Assembly (NCBI RefSeq): GCF_040958095.1
Contig: NC_091195.1
Span: 27,128,881-27,192,880 of the forward strand
Source of the DNA: Procambarus clarkii
Taxonomy: Eukaryota; Arthropoda; Malacostraca; Decapoda; Cambaridae
DNA: 64,000 nucleotides
Direction of reading: 5' to 3'
Under the pieces are notes generated by a model. The model was not told the DNA's origin. It did not search any database and saw only the letters and a list, made by a program, of their open reading frames with translations. Of the stretch, positions 1 to 14,100 are shown in pieces (within the stretch, counting starts at the first letter, position 1; each line of letters begins with the position of its first letter). The position numbers and the translations under genes are program-made.

Positions 1-1216
1 AGACTGTGGATAGTTACCTGAAAGATAGTCATTAATGTCTGTACTGGAAGATGGAATATCATTAGCAAGGGATGAACCAATGGAAGAGAAGAACCTATTG
101 AACTCAATAGCAGAATCAGAGGCTGAAAGCTGACCATCGTTATTAGACAGGAGAGTCGGTTTGTTATTTAAAGACTTCTTTGATCCCAATATTTGAGAAA
201 TTGTTCTCCAAGTTTGTTTAATGTTGCTCTTTATTTGGGTAAATTTATCTTCGTAGTATTTAGTTTTGGCTCGTCTAATTATCTTAGACAGCAATAATGA
301 GTAATTCTTTGAGAATTCTTTGGAGACAATTCCTAACCTATACTTCTTCTCAAGGTCGTGTTTTTTGTTAATGGATTTAAGTATTCCCTTTGTAAGCCAG
401 GGATTGTTAAGCCTTTTGGTTGTGACTTGTTTTGTAAGCATAGGACAGTGGGTATTATAAAGGCTAAGAGTTTTTTGAAGAAAAGATTGCACTGCTAGGT
501 TGATGTCCACTTTGTTACCTAACTCGGACTCCCAGTTGACATTATCAGCAGCAGTTATAAAATTGTCTATAGCAGTTTCATTGTGTAGTCTAAAACGTAT
601 CACTCTTGACTCAAGAGGTGGTTTGCTAATGTTAGTTAAGAGAAATGTGGGGTAATGATCTGTAGTGCTATCGGTGATTATACCTGAAGTAAGCGGAGAG
701 GTTATGTTTGTCCAGATGTGATCGAGCTTCGTGGCAGTGCTATCAGTGATTCTAGTAGGTCTAGTGATTAAGGGTATGAGGAAGCAGGAATTCATACAGT
801 TGAGGAAGCTAACAGCAGTGGGGTGTTCAGGCTCGCAGAGGTCAATATTAAAGTCCCCTGCGATAATTAGGTGGTTTTTGTTCAGTCTGTTATCAAGTAT
901 TAGATTTCTAAGGTTTGAGTTGAATTCGGACACATCAGTGTTAGGAATTCTATAAACTGCACCCACAGTCAGGACAGACTCGGCACCCTTGACTCTGAAG
1001 CTGGCGAAGATATACTCCCCATAGCAGTCTCTGGTTCTAATTTCTTTTAAGCATGTTAGTTCTTGGTGGTAGTAAAGAGCAGTGCCACCACCTCTCTGAA
1101 GTTGACGACAGTTGTGAATTGCTGAGTAGTTAGGCATGTTAAAGAGCTGAGTAGTATCCTCTTTCAACCATGTTTCAGTAAGTATAATAAAAGAGAATTT
1201 GTTGTCAATTATATTG
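1..1216 (-). mobile_element. LINE-A non-LTR retrotransposon, endonuclease and linker part (open at left edge)
   Basis: Read on the minus strand this stretch is open for about 400 codons without a stop and leaves the window at base 1. It shows the APE-type endonuclease motifs in order: TETWL near 1150, IIAGDFNID near 860, LDHIWTN near 725 and TDHYP near 640. These carry the catalytic Glu, Asp/Asn and terminal His of the family. After it comes a basic linker (NNPWLTKGILKS near 395) leading toward the reverse transcriptase, which lies outside. The N-terminal endonuclease Asn motif is missing, so the copy is truncated at about 1216, only ~75 bp from the first minisatellite. The linker matches 60190-60835, another copy of the same family. 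The uninterrupted frame suggests a fairly young insertion. The family is CR1/Jockey-like; the exact clade is uncertain. Confidence 0.85.
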
Positions 1217-1292
1217 GTATGACCACCACAAAGTTCTCAAGGAGACTGACCTGCCATCTACAGGCTGGTGCCTCTACACACCATACACAGAG

Positions 1293-4200
1293 GACCTCAC
1301 CTTGCCTACACTCAGACCCAGACCTCACCTTGCCGACACTCAGACCCAGACCTCACCTTGCCTACACTCAGACCCAGACCTCACCTTGCCGACACTCAGA
1401 CCCAGACCTCACCTTGCCGACACTCAGACCCAGACCTCACCTTGCCTACACTCAGACCCAGACCTCACCTTGCCGACACTCAGACCCAGACCTCACCTTG
1501 CCGACACTCAGACCCAGACCTCACCTTGCCGACACTCAGACCCAGACCTCACCTTGCCGACACTCAGAACCAGACCTCACCTTGCCGACACTCAGACCCA
1601 GACCTCACCTTGCCGACACTCAGACCCAGACCTCACCTTGCCAACACTCAGACCCAGACCTCACCTTGCCGACACTCAGACCCAGACCTCACCTTGCCTA
1701 CACTCAGACCCAGACCTCACCTTGCCTACACTTAGACCCAGACCTCACCTGGCCTAAACTCAGACCCAGACCTTACCTTGCCTACACTCAGACACAGACC
1801 TCACCTTGCCTACACTCAGACCCAGACCTCACCTTGCCTACACTCAGACCCAGACCTCACCTTGCCTACACTCAGACCCAGACCTCACCTTGCCAACACT
1901 CAGACCCAGACCTCACCTTGCCTACACTCAGACACAGACCTCACCACACATCACCTTGCCTACACTCAGACCCAGACCTCACCTTGCCTACACTCAGACC
2001 CAGACCTCACCTTGCCTACACTCAGACCCAGACCTCACCTTGCCTACACTCAGACCCAGACCTCACCTTGCCTACACTCAGACCCAGACCTCACCTTGCC
2101 TACACTCAGACCCAGACCTCACCTTGCCAACACTCAGACCCAGACCTCACCTTGCCAACACTCAGACCCAGACCTCACCTTGCCAACACTCAGACCCAGA
2201 CCTCACCTTGCCTACACTTAGACCCAGACCTCACCTTGCCTAAACTCAGATCCAGACCTCACCTTGCCTACACTCAGACCCAGACCTCACCTTGCCAACA
2301 CTCAGACCCAGACCTCACCTTGCCTACACTTAGACCCAGACCTCACCTTGCCTAAACTCAGATCCAGACCTCACCTTGCCTACACTCAGACCCAGACCTC
2401 ACCTTGCCAACACTCAGACCCAGACCTCACCTTGCCAACACTCAGACCCAGACCTCACCTTGCCAACACTCAGACACAGACCTCACCTTGCCTACACTTA
2501 AACCCAGACCTCACCTTGCCTAAACTCAGACCCAGACCTCACCTTGCCAACACTCAGACCCAGACCTCACCTTGCCAACACTCAGACCCAGACCTCACCT
2601 TGCCAACACTCAGACACAGACCTCACCTTGCCTACACTCAGACCCAGACCTCACCTTGCCTACACTCAGACCCAGACCTCACCTTGCCTACACTCAGACC
2701 CAGACCTCACCTTGCCAACACTCAGACCCAGACCTCACCTTGCCTACACTTAGACCCAGACCTCACCTTGCCTACACTCAGACACAGACCTCACCTTGCC
2801 TACACTTAGACCCAGACCTCACCTTGCCTAAACTCAGATCCAGACCTCACCTTGCCTACACTCAGACCCAGACCTCACCTTGCCTACACTCAGACCCAGA
2901 CCTCACCTTGCCTACACTCAGACCCAGACCTCACCTTGCCTACACTCAGACCCAGACCTCACCACACATCACCTTGCCTACACTCAGACCCAGACCTCAC
3001 CTTGCCTACACTCAGACCCAGACCTCACCACACATCACCTTGCCTACACTCAGACCCAGACCTCACCACACATCACCTTGCCTACACTCAGACCCAGACC
3101 TCACCTTGCCTACACTCAGACCCAGACCTCACCTTCCCTACACTCAGACCCAGGCCTCACCACACATCACCTTGCCTACACTCAGACCCAGACCTCACCT
3201 TGCCTACACTCAGACCCAGACCTCACCACACATCACCTTGCCTACGCTCAGACCCAGACCTCACCTTGCCTACACTCAGACCCAGACCTCACCACACATC
3301 ACCTTGCCTACGCTCAGACCCAGACCTCACCTTGCCTACACTCAGACACAGACCTCACCTTGCCTACACTCAGACCCAGACCTCACCACACATCACCTTG
3401 CCTACACTCAGACCCAGACCTCACCTTGCCTACACTCAGACCCAGACCTCACCTTGCCTACACTCAGACCCAGACCTCACCTTGCCGACACTCAGACCCA
3501 GACCTCACCTTGCCTACACTCAGACACAGACCTCACCTTGCCTACACTCAGACCCAGACCTCACCACACATCACCTTGCCTACACTCAGACCCAGACCTC
3601 ACCTTGCCTACACTCAGACCCAGACCTCACCACACATCACCTTGCCTACACTCAGACCCAGACCTCACCTTGCCTACACTCAGACCCAGACCTCACCACA
3701 CATCACCTTGCCTATACTCAGACCCAGACCTCACCTTGCCGACACTCACACCCAGACCTCACCTTGCCTATACTCAGACCCAGACCTCACCTTGCCTACA
3801 CTCAGACCCAGACCTCACCTTGCCTATACTCAGACCCAGACCTCACCTTGCCGACACTCACACCCAGACCTCACCTTGCCTATACTCAGACCCAGACCTC
3901 ACCTTGCCTATACTCAGACCCAGACCTCACCTTGCCTATACTCAGACCCAGACCTCACCTTGCCTACACTCAGACCCAGACCTCACCTTGCCGACACTCA
4001 CACCCAGACCTCACCTTGCCTATACTCAGACCCAGACCTCACCTTGCCTATACTCAGACCCAGACCTCACCTTGCCTACACTCAGACCCAGACCTCACCT
4101 TGCCGACACTCACACCCAGACCTCACCACACATCACCTTGCCTACACTCAGACCCAGACCTCACCACACATCACCTTGCCTACACTCAGACCCAGACCTC

Positions 4201-7200
4201 ACCTTGCCTACACTCAGACCCAGACCTCACCACACATCACCTTGCCTACACTCAGACCCAGACCTCACCACACATCACCTTGCCTACACTCAGACCCAGA
4301 CCTCACCACACATCACCTTGCCTATACTCAGACCCAGACCTCACCTTGCCTACACTCACACCCAGACCTCACCTTGCCTACACTCAGACCCAGACCTCAC
4401 CTTGCCTACACTCAGACCCAGACCTCACCACACATCACCTTGCCTACACTCAGACCCAGACCTCACCTTGCCTACACTCAGACCCAGACCTCACCTTGCC
4501 TACACTCAGACCCAGACCTCACCTTGCCTACACTCAGACCCAGACCTCACCTTGCCTACACTCAGACCCAGACCTCACCTTGCCTACACTCAGACCCAGA
4601 CCTCACCTTGCCTACACTCAGACCCAGACCTCACCACACATCACCTTGCCTACACTCAGACCCAGACCTCACCACACATCACCTTGCCTACACTCAGACC
4701 CAGACCTCACCACACATCACCTTGCCTATACTCAGACCCAGACCTCACCTTGCCTACACTCACACCCAGACCTCACCTTGCCTACACTCAGACCCAGACC
4801 TCACCTTGCCTACACTCAGACCCAGACCTCACCTTGCCTACACTCAGACCCAGACCTCACCACACATCACCTTGCCTACACTCAGACCCAGACCTCACCA
4901 CACATCACCTTGCCTACACTCAGACCCAGACCTCACCTTGCCTACACTCAGACCCAGACCTCACCTTGCCTACACTCAGACCCAGACCTCACCACACATC
5001 ACCTTGCCTACACTCAGACCCAGACCTCACCTTGCCTACACTCAGACCCAGACCTCACCACACATCACCTTGCCTACGCTCAGACCCAGACCTCACCTTG
5101 CCTACACTCAGACCCAGACCTCACCACACATCACCTTGCCTACGCTCAGACCCAGACCTCACCTTGCCTACACTCAGACACAGACCTCACCTTGCGTACA
5201 CTCAGACCCAGACCTCACCACACATCACCTTGCCTACACTCAGACCCAGACCTCACCTTGCCTACACTCAGACCCAGACCTCACCTTGCCTACACTCAGA
5301 CCCAGACCTCACCACACATCACCTTGCCTACACTCAGACCCAGACCTCACCTTGCCTACACTCAGACACAGACCTCACCTTGCCTACACTCAGACCCAGA
5401 CCTCACCACACATCACCTTGCCTACACTCAGACCCAGACCTCACCTTGCCTACACTCAGACCCAGACCTCACCACACATCACCTTGCCTACACTCAGACC
5501 CAGACCTCACCTTGCCTACACTCAGACCCAGACCTCACCACACATCACCTTGCCTACACTCAGACCCAGACCTCACCTTGCCTACACTCAGACCCAGACC
5601 TCACCACACATCACCTTGCCTACACTCAGACCCAGACCTCACCACACATCACCTTGCCTACACTCAGACCCAGACCTCACCTTGCCTACACTCAGACCCA
5701 GACCTCACCTTGCCTACACTCAGACCCAGACCTCACCACACATCACCTTGCCTACACTCAGACCCAGACCTCACCTTGCCTACACTCAGACCCAGACCTC
5801 ACCACACATCACCTTGCCTACGCTCAGACCCAGACCTCACCTTGCCTACACTCAGACCCAGACCTCACCACACATCACCTTGCCTACGCTCAGACCCAGA
5901 CCTCACCTTGCCTACACTCAGACACAGACCTCACCTTGCCTACACTCAGACCCAGACCTCACCACACATCACCTTGCCTACACTCAGACCCAGACCTCAC
6001 CTTGCCTACACTCAGACCCAGACCTCACCTTGCCTACACTCAGACCCAGACCTCACCACACATCACCTTGCCTACACTCAGACCCAGACCTCACCTTGCC
6101 TACACTCAGACACAGACCTCACCTTGCCTACACTCAGACCCAGACCTCACCACACATCACCTTGCCTACACTCAGACCCAGACCTCACCTTACCTACACT
6201 CAGACCCAGACCTCACCACACATCACCTTGCCTACACTCAGACCCAGACCTCACCTTGCCTACACTCAGACCCAGACCTCACCACACATCACCTTGCCTA
6301 TACTCAGACCCAGACCTCACCTTGCCGACACTCAGACCCAGACCTCACCTTGCCTATACTCAGACCCAGACCTCACCTTGCCTATACTCAGACCCAGACC
6401 CCACCTTGCCTATACTCAGACCCAGACCTCACCTTGCCTATACTCAGACCCAGACCTCACCTTGCCTACACTCAGACCCAGACCTCACCTTGCCGACACT
6501 CACACCCAGACCTCACCTTGCCTATACTCAGACCCAGACCTCACCTTGCCTACACTCAGACCCAGACCTCACCTTGCCGACACTCACACCCAGACCTCAC
6601 CTTGCCTACACTCAGACCCAGACCTCACCTTGCCTACACTCAGACCCAGACCTCACCACACATCACCTTGCCTACACTCAGACCCAGACCTCACCACACA
6701 TCACCTTGCCTACACTCAGACCCAGACCTCACCTTGCCTACACTCAGACCCAGACCTCACCACACATCACCTTGCCTACACTCAGACCCAGACCTCACCA
6801 CACATCACCTCGCCTACACTCAGACCCAGACCTCACCACACATCACCTTGCCTATACTCAGACCCAGACCTCACCTTGCCTACACTCACACCCAGACCTC
6901 ACCTTGCCTACACTCAGACCCAGACCTCACCTTGCCTACACTCAGACCCAGACCTCACCACACATCACCTTGCCTACACTCAGACCCAGACCTCACCACA
7001 CATCACCTTGCCTACACTCAGACCCAGACCTCACCTTGCCTACACTCAGACCCAGACCTCACCTTGCCTACACTCAGACCCAGACCTCACCACACATCAC
7101 CTTGCCTACACTCAGACCCAGACCTCACCACACATCACCTTGCCTATACTCAGACCCAGACCTCACCACACATCACCTTGCCTATACTCAGACCCAGACC

Positions 7201-7277
7201 TCACCACACATCACCTTGCCTATACTCAGACCCAGACATCACCTTGCCGACACTCACACCCAGACCTCATCACACAT
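1293..7277. repeat. 28/38-bp minisatellite (about 6 kb)
   Basis: A tandem array with a 28-bp unit (for example 1312-1339). The second half adds a 38-bp form carrying a 10-bp insert, CACACATCAC. Because 28 is not a multiple of three, every frame cycles through the same peptide and very long open frames appear (up to about 1,570 codons, ending at 7302); these are artefacts. Variant units cluster: CCGACA units at 1330-1690, CCAACA units at 1890-2720, and TATACTCAG or CACTCACACC units at 3710-4110 and again at 6300-6590. The 38-bp form is frequent only after about 2950. No promoter or conserved protein signal is visible. Confidence 0.97.
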
Positions 7278-7698
7278 CCCTGGACAACGACAACATCTCT
7301 GAAGGATAGATGAAATTGTTAATGTAATTATCTCCATTGAGGTCTGATAAAGACCTTTTGTGCCCTCTGTAATTCTTTTTGCCCTACCGCTCACAGGATG
7401 AGTATGGGGTGCACAATACATTGGCCGCCTTCGCCAGCGAAAATCAATATCTGTACTAAGTTCTCTCCGCCTAAATAAAGCACCAATGTTTAATGCAAAG
7501 CCATACCCATTGTTTAATTTACCTTTCCTCCTTATTCCCCTATTTCTTCCCCTATGTTTGCACCCTTTAATCCTTTAAGCCCTTCACCTAAGCCCAGACA
7601 ACTCCCCTTCCACATGTATAACAACTGGGAATTTCAGAGAAAACCTGCAATTGCTCGTGGCACTTGCAACAGTCCGCTTTGAGTTCGGGAATGACCTA
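7278..7698. other. Non-repetitive spacer between two minisatellites
   Basis: No gene is visible. At 7388-7402 it holds CTCACAGGATGAGT, also present in every unit of the 51-bp array at 40.4-41.8 kb. At 7642-7671 it has a 30-bp stretch nearly identical to 47708-47738, in both cases about 28 bp before a minisatellite starts. Confidence 0.7.
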
Positions 7699-10600
7699 AC
7701 AGCAATATGGACACGACACAGCAAGATATGGACACGACACAGCAAGATATGGACACGACACAGCAAGATATGGACACGACACAGCAAGATATGGACACGA
7801 CACAGCAAGATATGGACACGACACAGCAATATGGACACGACACAGCAAGATATGGACACGACACAGCAAGATATGGACACGACACAGCAAGATATGGACA
7901 CGACACAGCAAGATATGGACACGACACAGCAAGATATGGACACGACACAGCAATATGGACACGACACAGCAATATGGACACGACACAGCAAGATATGGAC
8001 ACGACACAGCAAGATATGGACACGACACAGCAATATGGACACGACACAGCAAGATATGGACACGACACAGCAAGATATGGACACGACACAGCAAGATATG
8101 GACACGACACAGCAAGATATGGACACGACACAGCAAGATATGGACACGACACAGCAAGATATGGACACGACACAGCAAGATATGGACACGACACAGCAAT
8201 ATAGACACGACACAGCAAGATATGGACACGACACAGCAATATGGACACGACACAGCAAGATATGGACACGACACAGCAATATGGACACGACACAGCAATA
8301 TAGACACGACACAGCAAGATATGGACACGACACAGCAAGATATGGACACGACACAGCAATATAGACACGACACAGCAAGATATGGACACGACACAGCAAT
8401 ATGGACACGACACAGCAAGATATGGACACGACACAGCAATATGGACACGACACAGCAAGATATGGATACGACACAGCAATATGGACACGACACAGCAAGA
8501 TATGGACACGACACAGCAAGATATGGACACACCACGACACATCAATATGGACACGACACAGCAAGATATGGACACGACACAGCAAGATATGGACACGACA
8601 CAGCAAGATATGGACACGACACAGCAAGATATGGACACGACACAGCAAGATATGGACACGACACAGCAAGATATAGACACGACACAGCAAGATATGGACA
8701 CGACACAGCAATATGGACACGACACAGCAAGATATGGACACGACACAGCAAGATATGGACACGACACAGCAAGATATGGACACGACACAGCAAGATATAG
8801 ACACGACACAGCAAGATATGGACACGACACAGCAATATGGACACGACACAGCAAGATATGGACACGACACAGCAAGATATGGACACACCACGACACATCA
8901 ATATGGACACGACACAGCAAGATATGGACACGACACAGCAAGATATGGACACGACACAGCAAGATATGGACACGACACAGCAAGATATGGACACGACACA
9001 GCAAGATATGGACACGACACAGCAAGATATGGACACGACACAGCAAGATATAGACACGACACAGCAAGATATGGACACGACACAGCAATATGGACACGAC
9101 ACAGCAAGATATGGACACGACACAGCAAGATATGGACACGACACAGCAAGATATAGACACGACACAGCAAGATATGGACACGACACAGCAATATGGACAC
9201 GACACAGCAAGATATGGACACGACACAGCAAGATATGGACACGCCACAGCAAGATATAGACACGACACAGCAAGATATGGACACGACACAGCAAGATATG
9301 GACACGACACAGCAAGATATGGACACGACACAGCAAGATATGGACACGACACAGCAAGATATGGACACGACACAGCAAGATATGGACACGACACAGCAAG
9401 ATATAGACACGACACAGCAAGATATAGACACGACACAGCAAGATATGGACACGACACAGCAAGATATAGACACGACACAGCAAGATATGGACACGACACA
9501 GCAATATGGACACGACACAGCAAGATATGGACACGACACAGCAAGATATGGACACGACACAGCAAGATATGGACACGACACAGCAAGATATGGACACGGC
9601 ACAGCAAGATATGGACACGGCACAGCACGATATGTAAACGACACAGCAAGATATAGACACGACACAGCAAGATATAGACACGACACAGCAAGATATGGAC
9701 ACGACACAGCAAGATATGGACACGACACAGCAAGATATGGACACGACACAGCAAGATATGGACACGACACAGCAAGATATGGACACGACACAGCAAGATA
9801 TGGACACGACACAGCAAGATATGGACACGGCACAGCAAGATATGGACACGGCACAGCAAGATATGGACACGGCACAGCAAGATATGGACACGGCACAGCA
9901 AGATATGGACACGACACATCAAGATATGGACACGACACAGCAAGATATGGACACGACACAGCAAGATATGGACACGACACAGCAAGATATGGACACGACA
10001 CAGCAAGATATGGACACGACACAGCAAGATATAGACACGACACAGCAAGATATAGACACGACACAGCAAGATATGGACACGACACAGCAAGATATGGACA
10101 CGACACAGCAAGATATGGACACGACACAGCAAGATATGGACACGACACAGCAAGATATGGACACGACACAGCAAGATATGGACACGACACAGCAAGATAT
10201 GGACACGACACAGCAAGATATGGACACGACACAGCAAGATATGGACACGACACAGCAAGATATGGACACGACACAGCAAGATATGGACACGACACAGCAA
10301 GATATGGACACGACACAGCAAGATATGGACACGACACAGCAAGATATGGACACGACACAGCAAGATATGGACACGACACAGCAAGATACAGACACGACAC
10401 AGCAAGATACAGACACGACACAGCAAGATACAGACACGACACAGCAAGATACAGACACGACACAGCAAGATACGGACACGACACAGCAAGATATGGACAC
10501 GACACAGCAAGATATGGACACGACACAGCAAGATATGGACACGACACAGCAAGATATGGACACGACACAGCAAGATATGGACACGACACAGCAAGATACA

Positions 10601-10808
10601 GACACGAAACAGCAAGATACAGACACGACACAGCAAGATATGGACACGACACAGCAAGATATGGACACGACACAGCAAGATATGGACACGACACAGCAAG
10701 ATATGGACACGACACAGCAAGATATAGACACGACACAGCAAGATACAGACACGACACAGCAAGATATGAACACGACACAGCAAGATATGGACACACCACG
10801 ACACAGAC
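7699..10808. repeat. 21/19-bp minisatellite (about 3.1 kb)
   Basis: A tandem array with a 21-bp unit (for example 7726-7746) and a 19-bp form that lacks GA after CAGCAA. The 19-bp form is common up to about 9510 and absent afterwards. Since 21 is divisible by three, each frame encodes a heptapeptide repeat: MDTTQQD, YGHDTAR and IWTRHSK on plus; HILLCRV, SCCVVSI and PYLAVSC on minus. The resulting open frames reach more than 1,000 codons but have no sequence complexity and should not be annotated as genes. An ACACCACGACACATC variant recurs at 8531 and 8887, marking a 356-bp higher-order period. Confidence 0.97.
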
Positions 10809-11170
10809 GACAACCAGGAGATATAATCTCTTCCACTACAATATACTAATGTTGTCGCCTGGGGTCGTCCTGCCCACACGGTGGACCGGGCCGCGGGCAC
10901 ACTAAGCCCCGAAACCATCTGAAGGTGAGGTAACCTCTCCAGGTACCCTCGTGTTCAGCTCTACCCAACACAAGGGTAATGGGCCGGCGCGTCCCGGGTC
11001 TCCTAAACACTTACGCCAGTCGATAATGCATGCACTTAGCGATTCGATATCTTAACACAGAATTATGTAAACTGTACACAAACAGATATCACATTTCCTG
11101 TTCAAGATAGCACCGGAATAGGTCAACACTAATCAATGTTATGCAAACTGTCCTCTGAGCAAGTACTCAT
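10809..11170. other. Spacer with a decayed SINE 3' module
   Basis: At about 10853-10940 on plus there is a degenerate copy of the SINE 3' end, recognisable by GACCGGGCCGCGG and CTAAGCCCCGAAA followed by a GAAGGTGAGGTAAC tail. The rest (10941-11170) is unique sequence with no gene signal. Confidence 0.6.
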
Positions 11171-14100
11171 TGTACTACTGTAGGACCATACACAGTGGTA
11201 GTGTGTGTACTGTAGGACCATACACAGTGGTAGTGTGTGTACTGTAGGACCATACACAGTGGTAGTGTGTGTACTGTAGGACCATACAAAGTGGTAGTGT
11301 GTGTACTGTAGGACCATACACAGTGGTAGTGTGTGTACTGTAGGACCATACACAGTGGTAGTGAGTGTACTGTAGGACCATACACAGTGGTAGTGTGTGT
11401 ACTGTAGGACCATACACAGTGGTAGTGTGTGTACTGTTGGACCATACACAGTGGTAGTGTGTGTACTGTAGGACCATACACAGTGGTAGTGAATCAACTG
11501 TAGGACCATACACAGTGGTAGTGAGTGTACTGTAGGACCATACACAGTGGTAGTGAGTCAACTGTAGGACCATACACAGTGGTAGTGAGTCAACTATAGG
11601 ACCATACACAGTGGTAGTGTGTGTACTGTAGGACCATACACAGTGGTAGTGAATCAACTGTAGGACCATACACAGTGGTAGTGTGTGTACTGTAGGACCA
11701 TACACAGTGGTAGTGTGTGTACTGTAGGACCATACACAGTGGTAGTGAGTGTACTGTAGGACCATACACAGTGGTAGTGAATCAACTGTAGGACCATACA
11801 CAGTGGTAGTGAGTGTACTGTAGGACCATACACAGTGGTAGTGAGTCAACTGTAGGACCATACACAGTGGTAGTGAGTCAACTGTAGGACTATACACAGT
11901 GGTAGTGTGTGTACTGTAGGACCATACACAGTGGTAGTGAGTGTACTGTAGGACCATACACAGTGGTAGTGAGTCAACTGTAGGACCATACACAGTGGTA
12001 GTGAGTGTACTGTAGGACCATACACAGTGGTAGTGAGTCAACTGTAGGACCATACACAGTGGTAGTGAGTGTACTGTAGGACCATACACAGTGGTAGTGT
12101 GTGTACTGTAGGACCATACACAGTGGTAGTGAGTGTACTGTAGGACCATACACTGTGGTAGTGTGTGTACTGTAGGACCATACACAGTGGTAGTGAGTGT
12201 ACTGTAGGACCATACACAGTGGTAGTGAGTCAACTGTAGGACCATACACAGTGGTAGGGTGTGTACTGTAGGACCATACACAGTGGTAGTGTGTGTACTG
12301 TAGGACCATAGACAGTGGTAGTGAGTGTACTGTAGGACCATACACAGTGGTAGTGAGTCAACTGTAGGACCATACACAGTGGTAGTGTGTGTACTGTAGG
12401 ACCATACACAGTGGTAGTGAGTGTACTGTAGGACCATACACAGTGGTAGTGAGTGTACTGTAGGACCATACACAGTGGTAGTGTGTGTACTGTAGGACCA
12501 TACACAGTGGTAGTGAGTGTAACTGTAGGACCATACACAGTGGTAGTGAGTCAACTGTAGGACCATACACAGTGGTAGTGTGTGTACTGTAGGACCATAC
12601 ACAGTGGTAGTGAGTCAACTGTAGGACCATACACAGTGGTAGTGAGTGTACTGTAGGACCATACACAGTGGTAGTGTGTGTACTGTAGGACCATACACAG
12701 TGGTAGTGAGTGTACTGTAGGACCATACACAGTGGTAGTGAGTCAACTGTAGGACCATACACAGTGGTAGTGTGTGTACTGTAGGACCATACACAGTGGT
12801 AGTGAGTGTACTGTAGGACCATACACAGTGGTAGTGAGTCAACTGTAGGACCATACACAGTGGTAGTGTGTGTACTGTAGGACCATACACAGTGGTAGTG
12901 AGTGTACTGTAGGACCATACACAGTGGTAGTGAGTGTACTGTAGGACCATACACAGTGGTAGTGTGTGTACTGTAGGACCATACACAGTGGTAGTGTGTG
13001 TACTGTAGGACCATACACAGTGGTAGTGTGTGTACTGTAGGACCATACACAGTGGTAGTGTGTGTACTGTAGGACCATACACAGTGGTAGTGAGTCAACT
13101 GTAGGACCATACACAGTGGTAGTGTGTGTACTGTAGGACCATACACAGTGGTAGTGAGTGTACTGTAGGACCATACACAGTGGTAGTGTGTGTACTGTAG
13201 GACCATACACAGTGGTAGTGAGTGTACTGTAGGACCATACACAGTGGTAGTGTGTGTACTGTAGGACCATACACAGTGGTAGTGTGTGTACTGTAGGACC
13301 ATACACAGTGGTAGTGAGTGTACTGTAGGACCATACACAGTGGTAGTTTGTGTCAACTGTAGGACCATACACAGTGGTAGTGTGTGTACTGTAGGACCAT
13401 ACACAGTGGTAGTGTGTCAACTGTAGGACCATACACAGTGGTAGTGTGTGTAACTGTAGGACCATACACAGTGGTAGTGTGTGTACTGTAGGACCATACA
13501 CAGTGGTAGTGAGTCAACTGTAGGACCATACACAGTGGTAGTGATGTGTCACTGTAGGACCATACACAGTGGTAGTGTGTGTACTGTAGGACCATACACA
13601 GTGTAGTGAGTCAACGTGTAGGACCATACACAGTGTATGTGTGTACTGTAGACATACACAGTGGTAGCTGAGTCAACTGTAGGACCATACACAGTGGTAG
13701 TGTGTGTACTGTAGGACCATACACAGTGGTAGTGTGTGTACTGTAGGACCATACACAGTGGTAGTGAGTCAAACTGTAGGACCATACACAGTGGTTAGTG
13801 TGTGTAACTGTAGGACCATACACATGTGGTAGTGAGTGTACTGTAGGACATACACAGTGGTAAGTGAGTGCAACTGTAAGGACCATACACAGTGGTAGTG
13901 AGTGTACTGTAGGACCATAACACAGTGGTAGTGAGTGTACTGTAGGACCTACACAGTGGTTAGTGAGTGCAACTGTAGGACCATACACAGTGGTAGTGTG
14001 TGTACTGTAGGACCATACACAGTGGTAGTGAGTCAACTGTAGGACCATACACAGTGGTAGTGAGTCAACTGTAGGACCATACACAGTGGTAGTGAGTCAA

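Noticed and set aside
2572..7313. Open frames of about 1,480-1,580 codons in the 28/38-bp array
   Set aside because: All three frames read the same cycling peptide because the unit length is not a multiple of three; low complexity, no codon bias, no domain.
7584..10918. Minus-strand frames rich in Leu, Val and Cys that look like membrane proteins
   Set aside because: Pure heptapeptide periodicity (HILLCRV and similar) from the 21-bp unit. The complementary strand is also open.
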